DNA from: Chloroflexota bacterium
GTDB taxonomy: Bacteria; Chloroflexota; Chloroflexia; Chloroheliales; Chloroheliaceae
Direction of reading: 5' to 3'
NCBI GenBank assembly: GCA_902812345.1
Contig: CADDZM010000018.1
Location: 1-36,468 of the forward strand
Length of the DNA: 36,468 bases
This document shows positions 19,058 to 27,955 of this stretch, in pieces. A program made the translations under genes and the position numbers. The notes under the pieces were generated by a model. It had not been told where the DNA came from. It saw only the letters and a list, made by a program, of their open reading frames with translations, and did no database searches. The stretch's first letter is position 1, and each line of letters starts with the position of its first letter.

Positions 19058-19931
19058 TCTTGTACGGGCCGAAATCCTGAAGTATATCCGGCTAAAATTG
19101 GTTTTATTTATCGCCTTTGCCCCGGCCATTATTAGCCTGCTGGTGGCGGGCGCTTACCTGTTCATGAAAGTAGCGGGGGTTGATTTTGGTAACGTCCCGG
19201 GCGAGGTTGGCCTGGCAGCTACCGGCGGCGGAACCTTTGGGCTGGCCTCGGGTTTCGTGATTGTGGCGGTAAACGGCGTTTACCTGATTGGTCTCGTTAT
19301 CACCGGAGGGATGGTCGGCTCCAACGAATACGGCTGGCACACCATCAAAATGCTGGCAACCCGCGAGCCATCACGGCCCCGCATAATGCTCAGTAAGACC
19401 CTCTTTCTGCTAACCCTGACCGCGTTTATGGCCGGGGTAGCCACCGTGGGCTGGCTCATTCTCGGCCTGCTGTTCAAAGCGCTTTACAACGCGGGCGATA
19501 CCGGCAGCCTGGACGCCGAGGCTATCGGCAAAGGTTTTCTCTACCTGTTATTTACCTTCGCGGTGAACTTTTTATGGAGCGTCCTGGCTATGTTTCTGGC
19601 GGTCCGGTTCAAATCGGTGGTAGTCGCCATAATCTTTTACTTTATAATTAACACCCTGGATGGTATCGTATCGACCCTCGGGGAAGCCGCCCTGAGCGGG
19701 CAGCTTGGCACCCGGTTTCCGAACTGGCTCGAACCGCTCATTAATATAACAAAATTTATCAGCCCGTTCCTGGTAAATTTTAGCCTGAACCAGCTTACTT
19801 CCGGCCCGAACAACCCCAATTTTATTCAGAGCATTTCAGCCGTCCAGTCAATAATTGTGCTGCTGGTCTGGATGGGGCTTTTTATATGGGCAGCCGTGGC
19901 AGTCTTCCGGCGGCGCGATATTACCGAGTAA
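19050..19931 (+). CDS. ABC-2-type transporter permease
   Basis: This encodes 293 residues with about six hydrophobic segments: residues near 15-40 (LVLFIAFAPAIISLLVAGAY), then FGLASGFVIVAVNGVYLIGL, LFLLTLTAFMAGVATVGWLILG, FLYLLFTFAVNFLWSVLAMFLA, VVVAIIFYFIIN and IIVLLVWMGLFIWAAVAVF. A cytoplasmic loop after the second segment has EYGWHTIKMLATREPSRPRIMLSK, the conserved E-x-x-x-x-T-x-K-x-x-L-x-x-P-x-x-R pattern of ABC-2 permeases. It starts inside the last codons of the ATPase gene. It is expected to form the membrane channel with that ATPase. It converges with corA. Confidence 0.9.
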   Translation: MLNLVRAEILKYIRLKLVLFIAFAPAIISLLVAGAYLFMKVAGVDFGNVPGEVGLAATGGGTFGLASGFVIVAVNGVYLIGLVITGGMVGSNEYGWHTIKMLATREPSRPRIMLSKTLFLLTLTAFMAGVATVGWLILGLLFKALYNAGDTGSLDAEAIGKGFLYLLFTFAVNFLWSVLAMFLAVRFKSVVVAIIFYFIINTLDGIVSTLGEAALSGQLGTRFPNWLEPLINITKFISPFLVNFSLNQLTSGPNNPNFIQSISAVQSIIVLLVWMGLFIWAAVAVFRRRDITE

Positions 19932-19949
19932 AAGGGGTTTGGAAGCCGG

Positions 19950-20930
19950 TTAAAACCATTTTTTGCGTTTAAAAACCCACCAGATAAGGCCTGTAACCAC
20001 CACCATCAGGCAGATACACCAGGGGTAGCCGTATTGCCAGGATAATTCAGGCATATTGGTAAAGTTCATGCCGTAAATACCGGCAATCAGGGCATCTGAC
20101 ATCAGAATGATTGAACAGGCAGTGAGGGTGCGCATGACGATGTTAAGGTCGTTTGAAATCACGGCCAGGTTTGCGTCAAGCGCCCCACTTAAAAGGTCAC
20201 GATAAGAGTCAACGGAATCGGTAACGCGGACAAGGTGGTCATAAACGTCCTGAAAATAGAAATTGGACTTTTCCGAAAAAATTGGGCTATCATGCCGGGT
20301 TATTACGTTTAGCAGGTCGCGTTCCGGCGCGACAATCCGGCGTAAATTAATCAAATTGCGTTTGATTGCCAGAATGGTCTGGGTGTAATTGTGGCGACGG
20401 CCTTTGGTCTCCTGAAAAATCAGGTCTTCCAGTTCTTCAACCTGGTCTATAATAGTATCCAGCACCGGGAAGCATTCGTCGACAAGGGTATCAAGCAAGG
20501 AATACAGCAAAACCCCGATATCGCGGTTAATTACGTAGGAGTTACTTTCCCAGCGTTTTTTGGCTTCTTTGAGGGCTGGAACTTCGCGGTAATGGACCGT
20601 TACCAGGAAATTTTCGCCCATAAACATGTCAATTTCGGTGGCCCGGAACCGGTTGGCTTCCAGGTCGTAATCTAGCGAATAAAAGACCACCAGATAAAAA
20701 TTTTCGTACTCATCCACTTTAGGGCGCTGGTGCTGGCCGGTGGCGTCTTCGAGGGCCAGAGGATGAAAAGCAAATTCTTCACCAATTTTTTTTAATTCAT
20801 CGGCGCTGGGATTATTCAGGTCAATCCAGATAAGGTTACCTTTTTCTTTCACCAGTTCGCTAACTTCGTCAAGATTATCAACATACTCAAATTTCTGGGT
20901 CTGCTTACAAAAGAAAACCGGCGTAATCAT
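19950..20930 (-). CDS. corA: CorA-family magnesium/divalent cation transporter
   Basis: This encodes 326 residues. A long soluble N-terminal funnel (beta-rich 1-120, then helical with EVEELEDLIFQ-type coiled coil) is followed by two C-terminal membrane helices. The signature YGMNF is at 286-290, at the end of the first helix, and the second helix (YPWCICLMVVVTGLIWWVF) ends in a basic KRKKWF tail. CorA pentamers carry Mg2+ (and Co2+/Ni2+) into the cell. The ATG at 20930 is followed directly by the normal N-terminal strand. The length is usual for the family. No magnesium-sensing leader was recognised in the 140 bases upstream. Confidence 0.93.
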   Translation of the reverse strand: MITPVFFCKQTQKFEYVDNLDEVSELVKEKGNLIWIDLNNPSADELKKIGEEFAFHPLALEDATGQHQRPKVDEYENFYLVVFYSLDYDLEANRFRATEIDMFMGENFLVTVHYREVPALKEAKKRWESNSYVINRDIGVLLYSLLDTLVDECFPVLDTIIDQVEELEDLIFQETKGRRHNYTQTILAIKRNLINLRRIVAPERDLLNVITRHDSPIFSEKSNFYFQDVYDHLVRVTDSVDSYRDLLSGALDANLAVISNDLNIVMRTLTACSIILMSDALIAGIYGMNFTNMPELSWQYGYPWCICLMVVVTGLIWWVFKRKKWF

Positions 20931-21070
20931 TTTCCACCATCAATTCTAACCATATTTTGCAGTCTTGAGTTATAATTTCCAGACTACAAGCGCAAGCCTT
21001 CTAAATACTCCCTGTTATAAAAACAATCATATCATGGCTTTGTTTGATTTGACAGTTTTACCCCCAATAA

Positions 21071-21093
21071 AAACCACCCTTAAAGGGTGGTTT
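21071..21093 (-). terminator. Rho-independent terminator of the SH3-domain gene
   Basis: Read on the minus strand, the stem AAACCACCC pairs with GGGTGGTTT around a short TTTAA loop and runs into TTTTTATT. It lies 21 bases past the stop of the SH3-domain gene. The stem is perfect over nine pairs with a further two possible. Confidence 0.88.
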
Positions 21094-21113
21094 CGAAGAA
21101 ATTAGCGGTCGTT

Positions 21114-23117
21114 CTAGGATTGAATTTCCAGGTAAGCTGACGAGGCCCAGCCGGTTTTACCCTGGTATTCTATCTGATACCAGGTAAGACCGTCTGCGTC
21201 CTTCGGACCGTCTTTGATGTTAACTTTCTCGCCATCCTTGATTGAAGTTACTTTAGCGCCGGACTTGCTGGGAGTTTCGCGCATATTCAGCCCATCCCCA
21301 CCGGTGCCTTTAACCAGGGCGGTTTTGGAGGCGGCGGCGGTGGTAGCAGCGGCGGTAGTCCCGGCAACAGTGGTGCCACCGGCCCCGGCAGCGGTTGTTT
21401 TGCTTGCGCCGGTAGTCGCTCCACTACCGGAAGTAGCGGTGCTTCCTGCGCCGGGAGTAGCGGCAACGGTGACACCGGCGGCGACGGTGCCGGCAGGAAC
21501 GGTAGGGTTGTTCGGGTCTGACTTTTTGCCGATATTGGCAACCAGCACAACAGCCAGAATTAAGACCAGAACAACACCAATTGCCCAGGGTAGGATTTGA
21601 CGATTCATAGCAATTCCTTCCAAATTCCAGTTCCGGGTAAAGGGCGCTTTCTCCCGCAAGATTGCTCTCCAATCCCTGGTGACTGGCATATTAGCTGCTG
21701 GTTGATCTTCTTTGACCGGCCTGAATCTTGCCGGGGCGGGTTGAGATTGTTTTCTGGGCTCGTAGGGGCGCGGCCGGTTATTTACCGGCAACGCTTCCTG
21801 GATCCGGATTGGTTCTTTTTCGGCGCCATACTGGGAGCCGTAATTACCCGGCTGGGTAGGGTATTCCCGGCCTGAAGGCTCCCGACCGGAAGGCGGCGAG
21901 TAATTATTGCCCGGCCCTTGCCCTGGCGGGTAATCGTCCATTTCATCGAACTGATTTCCTTCCGGCATATCTTGCTCCGTCCATGCTTGAGGTTGTTTCG
22001 ATTTAGGCGGCGCATATTGTTGGGGTTGAGCCCGATAAGGCCGGGTAGGAGCCTGGTCTTCGTAGGTGGGAGCAGCCTCGTTAAAGTTTCCCGGCTCCTC
22101 AAAATCGGCCGAGTTATCCCCATAAACCTGTCCATAGCCTGACGCCGGTGGAGGCGTGGGCGCAGGCTGCGTGATAAACGGGCGGACGGCTTCCTGGGGG
22201 GTATAGCGGCGTGGAGTGGGCGCGGGAGCGGTTTCCTGCGACCCAAGATTATTCTGGGTTTCCTGGTCCTGACCCTGGTCCTGGTTCGAGTAATTACGCG
22301 GTGAAAAATCCTGCGGCTGGTTCGGGTAAATACGCGGCGAAGGTTCAGGCGTATTGAAATTGCGAGCCGCGGGCGCCTGGTTTTGCGACCCAAAATTTTG
22401 GGAACCGTAATTTTGCGAGCTGTAATTCTGCGAATTGAAACTCCGACCGCCGCGCGGATTATAGGACGGGTAGGCGCTCTCCGGGGCATCGGCATAACCG
22501 CTGCTGTTTCCATTCCCGTTTCCATTCCCGTTACCATTTGAAGCGGGCGTTACAAGCGGTTGGCGCGGGCTTGTGGGCGGCTTGCTATCCGGGTTCAAGG
22601 CCGCCCGCGAAATTATCGGGGACGGGTTCGTGTTGACCGAGCGGACGGCATCATCGGAAGCCTTGATAGCAAAGCTGCGGTCGGCCAGCGGGTGTTTGTA
22701 AACACTCAGGGACGGGCGGTCGGAAGCGGCTAAAGGGGTCTGATAAGTTTCGGCGGACGGCTCGGAAGCCCGGCTAAGGAACGGGTCGTTATCGGTATAG
22801 CTGGCCGGGGCTACCGGGGAAACCGGCCCGGTAATAGGTTTAATAGGTGTTACATTTGAATTGGTAATCGGGCGTTCATCCGAAGCGATAGTAGGGGTAA
22901 CCTGCCCGGACGCCAGAGCCTCCCAGTAAATACGAGAGCGGAAACCGCCTTCACAATCAATTGTATTAGCATCTACCAGGTGGTTAGCGTGAGGAGGATA
23001 TAATTTGGTGTTACGACACCAGCCCTTACGCCATAGCGGCGCAGGCTCATAGAAACGACAATTGCCACATTTCCGGTTACGCGGTATTCCACGTGTTTCT
23101 TGGGGTTCTGCTCCCAT
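21114..23117 (-). CDS. Bitopic membrane protein with N-terminal Cys motif and C-terminal SH3b domain
   Basis: This encodes 667 residues. The N-terminus has RKCGNCRFYEP (C-x-x-C), WCRNTKLYPPH and DCEGGFRS, a four-cysteine cluster that looks metal-binding. Residues ~70-480 are Pro/Gln/Asn-rich and disordered, with (NG)n and SQNY-type repeats. One transmembrane helix lies at about 508-530 (LPWAIGVVLVLILAVVLVA). An Ala/Thr/Gly linker runs to 599, and a bacterial SH3 domain closes the protein (600-667: GLNMRETPSKSGAKV ... WYQIEYQGKTGWASSAYL). The topology implies a cytoplasmic N-terminus and an SH3b domain outside, where it could bind cell-wall peptides. AAGG precedes the ATG. The exact role is unknown. 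Confidence 0.8.
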   Translation of the reverse strand: MGAEPQETRGIPRNRKCGNCRFYEPAPLWRKGWCRNTKLYPPHANHLVDANTIDCEGGFRSRIYWEALASGQVTPTIASDERPITNSNVTPIKPITGPVSPVAPASYTDNDPFLSRASEPSAETYQTPLAASDRPSLSVYKHPLADRSFAIKASDDAVRSVNTNPSPIISRAALNPDSKPPTSPRQPLVTPASNGNGNGNGNGNSSGYADAPESAYPSYNPRGGRSFNSQNYSSQNYGSQNFGSQNQAPAARNFNTPEPSPRIYPNQPQDFSPRNYSNQDQGQDQETQNNLGSQETAPAPTPRRYTPQEAVRPFITQPAPTPPPASGYGQVYGDNSADFEEPGNFNEAAPTYEDQAPTRPYRAQPQQYAPPKSKQPQAWTEQDMPEGNQFDEMDDYPPGQGPGNNYSPPSGREPSGREYPTQPGNYGSQYGAEKEPIRIQEALPVNNRPRPYEPRKQSQPAPARFRPVKEDQPAANMPVTRDWRAILREKAPFTRNWNLEGIAMNRQILPWAIGVVLVLILAVVLVANIGKKSDPNNPTVPAGTVAAGVTVAATPGAGSTATSGSGATTGASKTTAAGAGGTTVAGTTAAATTAAASKTALVKGTGGDGLNMRETPSKSGAKVTSIKDGEKVNIKDGPKDADGLTWYQIEYQGKTGWASSAYLEIQS

Positions 23118-23336
23118 TTAAATCTATACCTTTTTACTTTCAGGGAACCGAAAGTGCCAATTTGAGTCGTCAGGCTGAATAAAAACACTTTCCCAGGTAC
23201 ACAGCCGAATAAAAGTGCCTTGCTTTAGCTGTGCCTTATCCCAACTTCAGGATTCATTAAGAAAAAAAATAAGCTGCCTTTAACGGGCCTCAGTTCTATT
23301 TAGTCTACCCGATTAGGTCGGAATAGTCAATTTAAT

Positions 23337-23418
23337 CACGACTTTCGCTTTGAACCTGAGAAGCCTTCTGGATACTAGGAAAGCATATTCAAAATAAGTG
23401 TTTCAAGCGAAAGTCGTG
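23337..23418. repeat. 82-bp inverted-repeat element A (MITE-like)
   Basis: CACGACTTTCGCTT (23337-23350) is a perfect 14-bp inverted match of AAGCGAAAGTCGTG (23405-23418). AATTTA flanks both sides (23329-23334 and 23421-23426), a possible target duplication in AT-rich sequence. A related copy (element B) in the opposite orientation is at 29541-29626. The element sits in the 416-base gap between the UPF0182 and SH3-domain genes; the rest of that gap holds only the UPF0182 terminator. Confidence 0.75.
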
Positions 23419-23471
23419 TTAATTTAGAACTTAAAATTGAACGAGATTAGCCGGTCAATAATATTAACCAT

Positions 23472-23511
23472 AAAAAGTCTCAAAAAGTTTGAATACTCTT
23501 TGAGACTTTTT
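23472..23511 (-). terminator. Rho-independent terminator of the UPF0182 gene
   Basis: AAAAAGTCTCAAA (23472-23484) pairs perfectly with TTTGAGACTTTTT (23499-23511) around a 14-base loop. On the minus strand it ends in five Ts and lies 23 bases after the UPF0182 stop. The A/T ends make it potentially bidirectional. Confidence 0.82.
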
Positions 23512-23533
23512 AACAGGTTTACAATAAACCCTT

Positions 23534-26500
23534 TTACCGGCCTATCAACTGGTTCAGCCGGGCCAGGTCATTGTTGGCGGCCGCTATTTCAGCGGTGCCG
23601 CGGGCCGTATCACCCGCCGCGAAAGCCTGCGCCGCTAAATCCTGGTGGGCTCTGATTGAGCGGACCAGGTCCGCGATGCTAGCCGTCTGGCTGGGCGCGA
23701 CAGTCGGGCCGCTTGCCGCAGTCGGGGCGGGTGTGCCACCCACCGCCGGAGGGCTGCCGACCGGGGCCGGGGCCGGGGTACCGGGCGGCGAAGTCGGATT
23801 TGCCACGGGTGACGTATTCGTGCCTGGTGTGGTCGTGCCGGTCCCGGGTTGGCCCGGCGTAACCGCGACCTGCTGGCCCCTGGTAAAGACTTCGGTCAGG
23901 GCCGTTGAAAGCAACTTGGTCCGGTCGTCATCGTTACCAGGCTTACTGACATAGACCTTGTCATTCGCCCCGACCGCCACGAACTGGAGTTGGGGCAGGG
24001 CGGTGCTGGACCCTTGCAGGTAATAGGGCATGATATACAAGACCGCTTTATCAACCGGGATAATAATGATAGGTCCGGCAGGCAGACTGGACGACCCGCT
24101 ATTGAGCAAGGAGCGTTGGCTTGAGAAGTCCGGTAGGGCCTGGATTTTTGAGAAGAACTGAGCCGGGCCGTCTATATTGACCGAAGGGTCGAAGTTAAAG
24201 ACCGCCAGTTGCCCGTAATGGTCGGCATCCATGCGGGCCGCCATCCACGAAACCAGGTTGACCTTCTGTTGGGGCTGGAAGACGTTTATCAGGACGAACT
24301 CATTTTTAGTTTCGCCGGGTAACTTCGTCACCAGGTAATAAGGGTCGTACTGGCTGGCGTTGGTCCCGGAACCGCTGCGGGGGTCTACCGGAACCTGCCA
24401 GAGGTCTTCCGAGTTGTAGAACTTGGTCGGGTCGGTGACGTGGTAAATGCTATAGACCTGGGTCTGGACCGTGAAAAGGTCTTCCGGGTAGCGTATATGC
24501 GCCCTTAATTCCGCCGACATCTGGCTCATCGGCTTGAACATTCCGGGGTAAATATTCGCATAGGTCTGGGCAATCGGGTCAACCGAAGGCTTGTCCACCA
24601 GGTAAAAGGTAGTCGTGCCATCATAGGCGTCAATAACGATTTTGACCGAGTTGCGGATATAGTTCGCGGTGGGGTCCATCGAATTCGGCAGATCTACGGT
24701 AGTCCCGGTCAGGCGGTTAAGCGGGTTGCTGTGCGGGTAAAGGTTGCTTTCGGTGTAAGCGTCCTGGATAAAGAAAAGTTTGCCTTCCGCCGCAACCAGG
24801 TAGGGGTCATTATCGAGCCGCAAGAACGGGGCAATCTGGTTTATCCGTTCGCTGATATTGCGGCGGAAAATCAGGCGGCTGTTGTCAGTTACGGCGTCAC
24901 TGATTAACAGGTTAAAGTCGCCCATTTTAGCGGCGAAAGCTGCTTTGACGAACCAGTTGTTGAGGGGAATCCCGCCTTTGCCGTTATACTTGAATTTGAC
25001 ATCATCGGCTCCCTGGAAGGGGTAGTCAATCTCGTCCAGGGTCGTCCCAACGATGCTGTAATTGTTTTCGGCGACACCTTGCCCGAAATAAATCCGGGGC
25101 TGCTGGACCGGCAAGAGGGTACTGCTAAAGGGGAAGCTCTGGGTAATCAGGTCTATCGGCCGCCCATCGGTTGTTACCTGGTTGACCGGGCTGGCCTGGA
25201 TGCCGTAACCGTGGGTGTATTGGAGGTGCAAACTTTGCCAGGTCTGCGTTTGCAGGTTATTCACTTCCAGTTCGCGGGCACCAATCATGACCTGGGTTTC
25301 AGTGGGGCTGGTATTGCTATTTAAGGACAGGTTGTAGCGGTCAATATCAATATCCGTAAAATCATAGTACCGTCGCAAGGTCTGGGTCAGGTCGTAAATA
25401 CCTTTGAGCTTTTCATAGTCCCACAACCGGGCGTTAGCCTCGATATAAGGATTATTTTGAATGTCCTGCTGGGTCAGGGTCGCGGTCCCCTGGAACGGGA
25501 CTTCTTTCACGTTCGTATCCACTTCAAGGCCGAAAGCCTTGCGGGTCATGGCGATGGTGTTGGAAATATATTTTTGCTCTTTGGTCAGTTCGTTCGGCTT
25601 GACGCTAAAGTTCTGATAGACCGAAGGATAAATCCCGGCCACCAGGATATGCCCTACCAGCCAGATAAGACTGGCCGTCACGAGCAGCATAACACCGCGC
25701 CGGGTGTTGCGGATGAAAATATTGACCAGCAGTAAGACGGCCGCCGCCGCTACGATAAAGGTCAGGATGGTATTAGCCGGGTACTGAGCGTCGTAATCAG
25801 TCGCGCTGGTGCCGAAAGCCCGGCCTCGCAACGAATAGACCAGATCCCAGTTACTAATCTGGTAGCCGAAAGCGAACAGGCCGAGTAGAATCGCGCCCAG
25901 CACCGAAGCGTGGGTTTTTATAGCGGGCGTGACCGTAAAAGCCCGCCCGCTCAGGCTAAAACGCAAGAAGTAGACGGCTAAAGAAGCAATCAGGGTTACC
26001 ACGAACAGCCCGACGGCCCAGCCCTGTAAGAAGCTGAAAAAAGGCACGTCAAAGACGTAAAACCCGATGGATTTGTTGAAAATCGGTTCTTTGTCGGTCC
26101 AGGGGGCGGCGTTCAGGTAGAACAAAATAGTCTGCCATTTGCTGGACGCGGCCCCGGCCAGAAACAGGCTGATAATAACCGCGCCGGCCACAAAAGCCCA
26201 GTTCAAAAAGCGGACCCCGCCGCCCAGGAGAGCCGTCATCGGGTTATCCTGGGCATTTATCACCGGGCCGCGCGGCCCGAACCGCCTTGCCACGCTCACG
26301 TTAACCATTATCACGGCGAACGCAATCACAAAGGCAATCGCAAAGACAATAAGCGGTTGCCAGAAACGCACCCAGAAGGCGCCGGTCTGCTGGACTTCCT
26401 GGAACCACATAAAGTCGGTCCAGAAGTTCAAGGCGTTAGGCCCAAGAATCAGGAGCAGCACGATAACAACGGCCAGGCCAATCAGGGCAACGGCGCCCCG

Positions 26501-26962
26501 GCCAAAGCGGGGCATCTTTATCTCGGGCAGTTGGCCGTTGCCGCCTCCGCCAAAGCCGCTAAACTGGCCGGTGTTAAAGTCAAAACCGCCAAAAGTGTTT
26601 CGCCCGTTACCATTTGAAGCCGGTCGGGGCCGGGATACGCGGGGCAAATCGTCTTCGTCGGTATCGTCCGCGTCGTCGGCAGGGGAGGTATCTTTAGCGG
26701 ATGCGGCCTTATCGGGGTCGGACTTATTTTCGGGCGATTTAGGGGCAGGGTCGCCCGGTTGTTTTGGGTGGCTGGAACGGAAGCGGGTAAAATCAAAGTT
26801 CTCGAAGGGGTCTTTGGGGTCTTTAGGGTCTTTAGGGTCTTTGCCCTCTTTACCTTCACGGTCGGGGTCTTTGTCGGGACCGTCACCGCCGCCGCCCCGT
26901 CCACCGAACAGGTTATGAGGCTGGCTGATTTTGTCGTAAAGGCGTCCTAACTCTATTAACAT
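23534..26962 (-). CDS. UPF0182 family large membrane protein
   Basis: This encodes 1142 residues. A charged, disordered N-terminus contains four KDP repeats and DDADDTDEDD. About seven membrane helices follow (from VALIGLAVVIVLLLILG through VLGAILLGLFAFGYQIS, ILTFIVAAAAVLLLVNIF and GVMLLVTASLIWLVGHIL). A long extracytoplasmic domain then carries the family motifs (NPYIEANARLWDYEKLKGIYDLTQTLRRYYDFTDIDIDRY; RELEVNNLQTQTWQSLHLQYTHGYG; PRIYFGQG). A Pro/Thr-rich linker leads to a helical tail (IADLVRSIRAHQDL ... LARLNQLIG). UPF0182 proteins occur in actinobacteria, cyanobacteria and Chloroflexota, and their role is unknown. The start at 26962 has GAGAGAGA 6 bases upstream and is preferred to 26998. 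The N-terminal charged extension is longer than usual. Confidence 0.93.
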   Translation of the reverse strand: MLIELGRLYDKISQPHNLFGGRGGGGDGPDKDPDREGKEGKDPKDPKDPKDPFENFDFTRFRSSHPKQPGDPAPKSPENKSDPDKAASAKDTSPADDADDTDEDDLPRVSRPRPASNGNGRNTFGGFDFNTGQFSGFGGGGNGQLPEIKMPRFGRGAVALIGLAVVIVLLLILGPNALNFWTDFMWFQEVQQTGAFWVRFWQPLIVFAIAFVIAFAVIMVNVSVARRFGPRGPVINAQDNPMTALLGGGVRFLNWAFVAGAVIISLFLAGAASSKWQTILFYLNAAPWTDKEPIFNKSIGFYVFDVPFFSFLQGWAVGLFVVTLIASLAVYFLRFSLSGRAFTVTPAIKTHASVLGAILLGLFAFGYQISNWDLVYSLRGRAFGTSATDYDAQYPANTILTFIVAAAAVLLLVNIFIRNTRRGVMLLVTASLIWLVGHILVAGIYPSVYQNFSVKPNELTKEQKYISNTIAMTRKAFGLEVDTNVKEVPFQGTATLTQQDIQNNPYIEANARLWDYEKLKGIYDLTQTLRRYYDFTDIDIDRYNLSLNSNTSPTETQVMIGARELEVNNLQTQTWQSLHLQYTHGYGIQASPVNQVTTDGRPIDLITQSFPFSSTLLPVQQPRIYFGQGVAENNYSIVGTTLDEIDYPFQGADDVKFKYNGKGGIPLNNWFVKAAFAAKMGDFNLLISDAVTDNSRLIFRRNISERINQIAPFLRLDNDPYLVAAEGKLFFIQDAYTESNLYPHSNPLNRLTGTTVDLPNSMDPTANYIRNSVKIVIDAYDGTTTFYLVDKPSVDPIAQTYANIYPGMFKPMSQMSAELRAHIRYPEDLFTVQTQVYSIYHVTDPTKFYNSEDLWQVPVDPRSGSGTNASQYDPYYLVTKLPGETKNEFVLINVFQPQQKVNLVSWMAARMDADHYGQLAVFNFDPSVNIDGPAQFFSKIQALPDFSSQRSLLNSGSSSLPAGPIIIIPVDKAVLYIMPYYLQGSSTALPQLQFVAVGANDKVYVSKPGNDDDRTKLLSTALTEVFTRGQQVAVTPGQPGTGTTTPGTNTSPVANPTSPPGTPAPAPVGSPPAVGGTPAPTAASGPTVAPSQTASIADLVRSIRAHQDLAAQAFAAGDTARGTAEIAAANNDLARLNQLIGR
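26807..26842. repeat. 4 x 9-bp coding tandem repeat
   Basis: The unit [AG]GGGTCTTT occurs four times in a row. On the minus strand it encodes (KDP)4 in the disordered N-terminus of the UPF0182 protein. Because the unit is a multiple of three, slippage would change length without a frameshift. Confidence 0.9.
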
Positions 26963-27019
26963 AAAATTCTCTCTCTCGCTAATCCTGGTGGTTGGCAACA
27001 GGGCAAGTTCAGGGGAGGG

Positions 27020-27934
27020 TTACAACCTGGCCCGGTTGAAAAGAAATACGCCAATCAAGGCTATTAAAAAGGCTAAAGTTCCCAGTAAAGGGGCGTTCCC
27101 GTTAAAGGGGAAAGTCAGTAAGGCCAGGGCCAGGGCTATTCCAAATAGGCCCAACGGCAGCCGCAAAGGATACAGCGTCCGTTCCTGGTTAGAGTTTAGC
27201 CTGGTCCGCCGCGCCCAGGTAATTTTTGGTGAAACTGAAAAGGCTACTTTTGGGCTGGCCGCCTGAAATACCCGGCTAGACTTAAAGTCGCTCCGGGGCG
27301 GCGGCTGGTTCTGGCCGGTCCGGTTCTGGCGGGGCTTTGTCCATTCAACAGCTTCGGGCGGAAGGTCAACCGGCGGCAAGGCCTGTTCAGCAGTTTCCAG
27401 TCTGCGCTTCTTATACGGGGCAAACTGGCTAATTGTTTCAGGGTTATTCGAATTTTTAACAGTCTTGCCGTTCATAACGCTCGGGCGGAAAGAATTGGTC
27501 TCCTGGCGGGAGGAAGGATTTTCCTGCCGGAAGGCAACAGGGTCTTCCGGCTCGGCGTAACGGCGGCGACCGGCGGTGTAATGGGCCGGAGTGTTTTCGT
27601 TAAGGGTCGCCAGTTGAGGATTCTCAAACGGCGTCATGGTTTTGTCGGCGAGCAGCTCCTGCTGGCGTTTGTAGGCCCATTCAAGCCCGACCCTGGCCCG
27701 GTTGTTTTCGGGGTTTATCCGCAAGACCTTCTCAAGGCAGGCCACCGCCTGGTCGGTATCGCGGACGATAGCGGCTTTCCAGACCAGGGCTTCCTCAAAG
27801 TCGGGGTGTTGCGCCAGGATAGCGTCAAAGATTTCCTCGGCCCCGGTGCGGTCCCCGGCCCGGGCCATGGTTATCCCCTGGCGCATCCGGCCCTGTAAAG
27901 TGCTGTTTGGTGATGAAAATGAGTTGTCGCTCAT
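27020..27934 (-). CDS. TPR-containing membrane protein
   Basis: This encodes 304 residues. Two tetratricopeptide-like repeats occupy about 13-95 (RQGITMARAGDRTGAEEIFDAILAQHPDFEEALVWKAAI; AVACLEKVLRINPENNRARVGLEWAYKRQQEL). A polar, Gln/Arg/Pro-rich linker follows, and two hydrophobic helices end the protein (LRLPLGLFGIALALALLTFPF and LLGTLAFLIALIGVFLF). The arrangement is a cytoplasmic protein-interaction module tethered to the membrane by its C-terminus. It lies between the aldehyde dehydrogenase and UPF0182 genes on the same strand, with 21- and 57-base gaps, so co-transcription is likely. No specific function can be read. Confidence 0.8.
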   Translation of the reverse strand: MSDNSFSSPNSTLQGRMRQGITMARAGDRTGAEEIFDAILAQHPDFEEALVWKAAIVRDTDQAVACLEKVLRINPENNRARVGLEWAYKRQQELLADKTMTPFENPQLATLNENTPAHYTAGRRRYAEPEDPVAFRQENPSSRQETNSFRPSVMNGKTVKNSNNPETISQFAPYKKRRLETAEQALPPVDLPPEAVEWTKPRQNRTGQNQPPPRSDFKSSRVFQAASPKVAFSVSPKITWARRTRLNSNQERTLYPLRLPLGLFGIALALALLTFPFNGNAPLLGTLAFLIALIGVFLFNRARL

Positions 27935-27955
27935 GCAGGTAGCCGCCTTTGTTAA

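Noticed and set aside
21782..22537. 251-codon Arg/Pro-rich minus-strand frame inside the SH3-domain gene
   Set aside because: It is a shifted reading of the repetitive linker, very rich in Arg and Ile, with no plausible start.
23337..23418. Element A as a Rho-independent terminator
   Set aside because: The arms are 54 bases apart with no T-tract, and the UPF0182 gene already has a better terminator at 23472-23511; a second related copy at 29541 points to a repeat family.
26139..26918. 259-codon plus-strand frame opposite the UPF0182 N-terminus
   Set aside because: Its Pro/Ser-rich composition is the complement of low-complexity coding sequence; the minus-strand frame has the family motifs.
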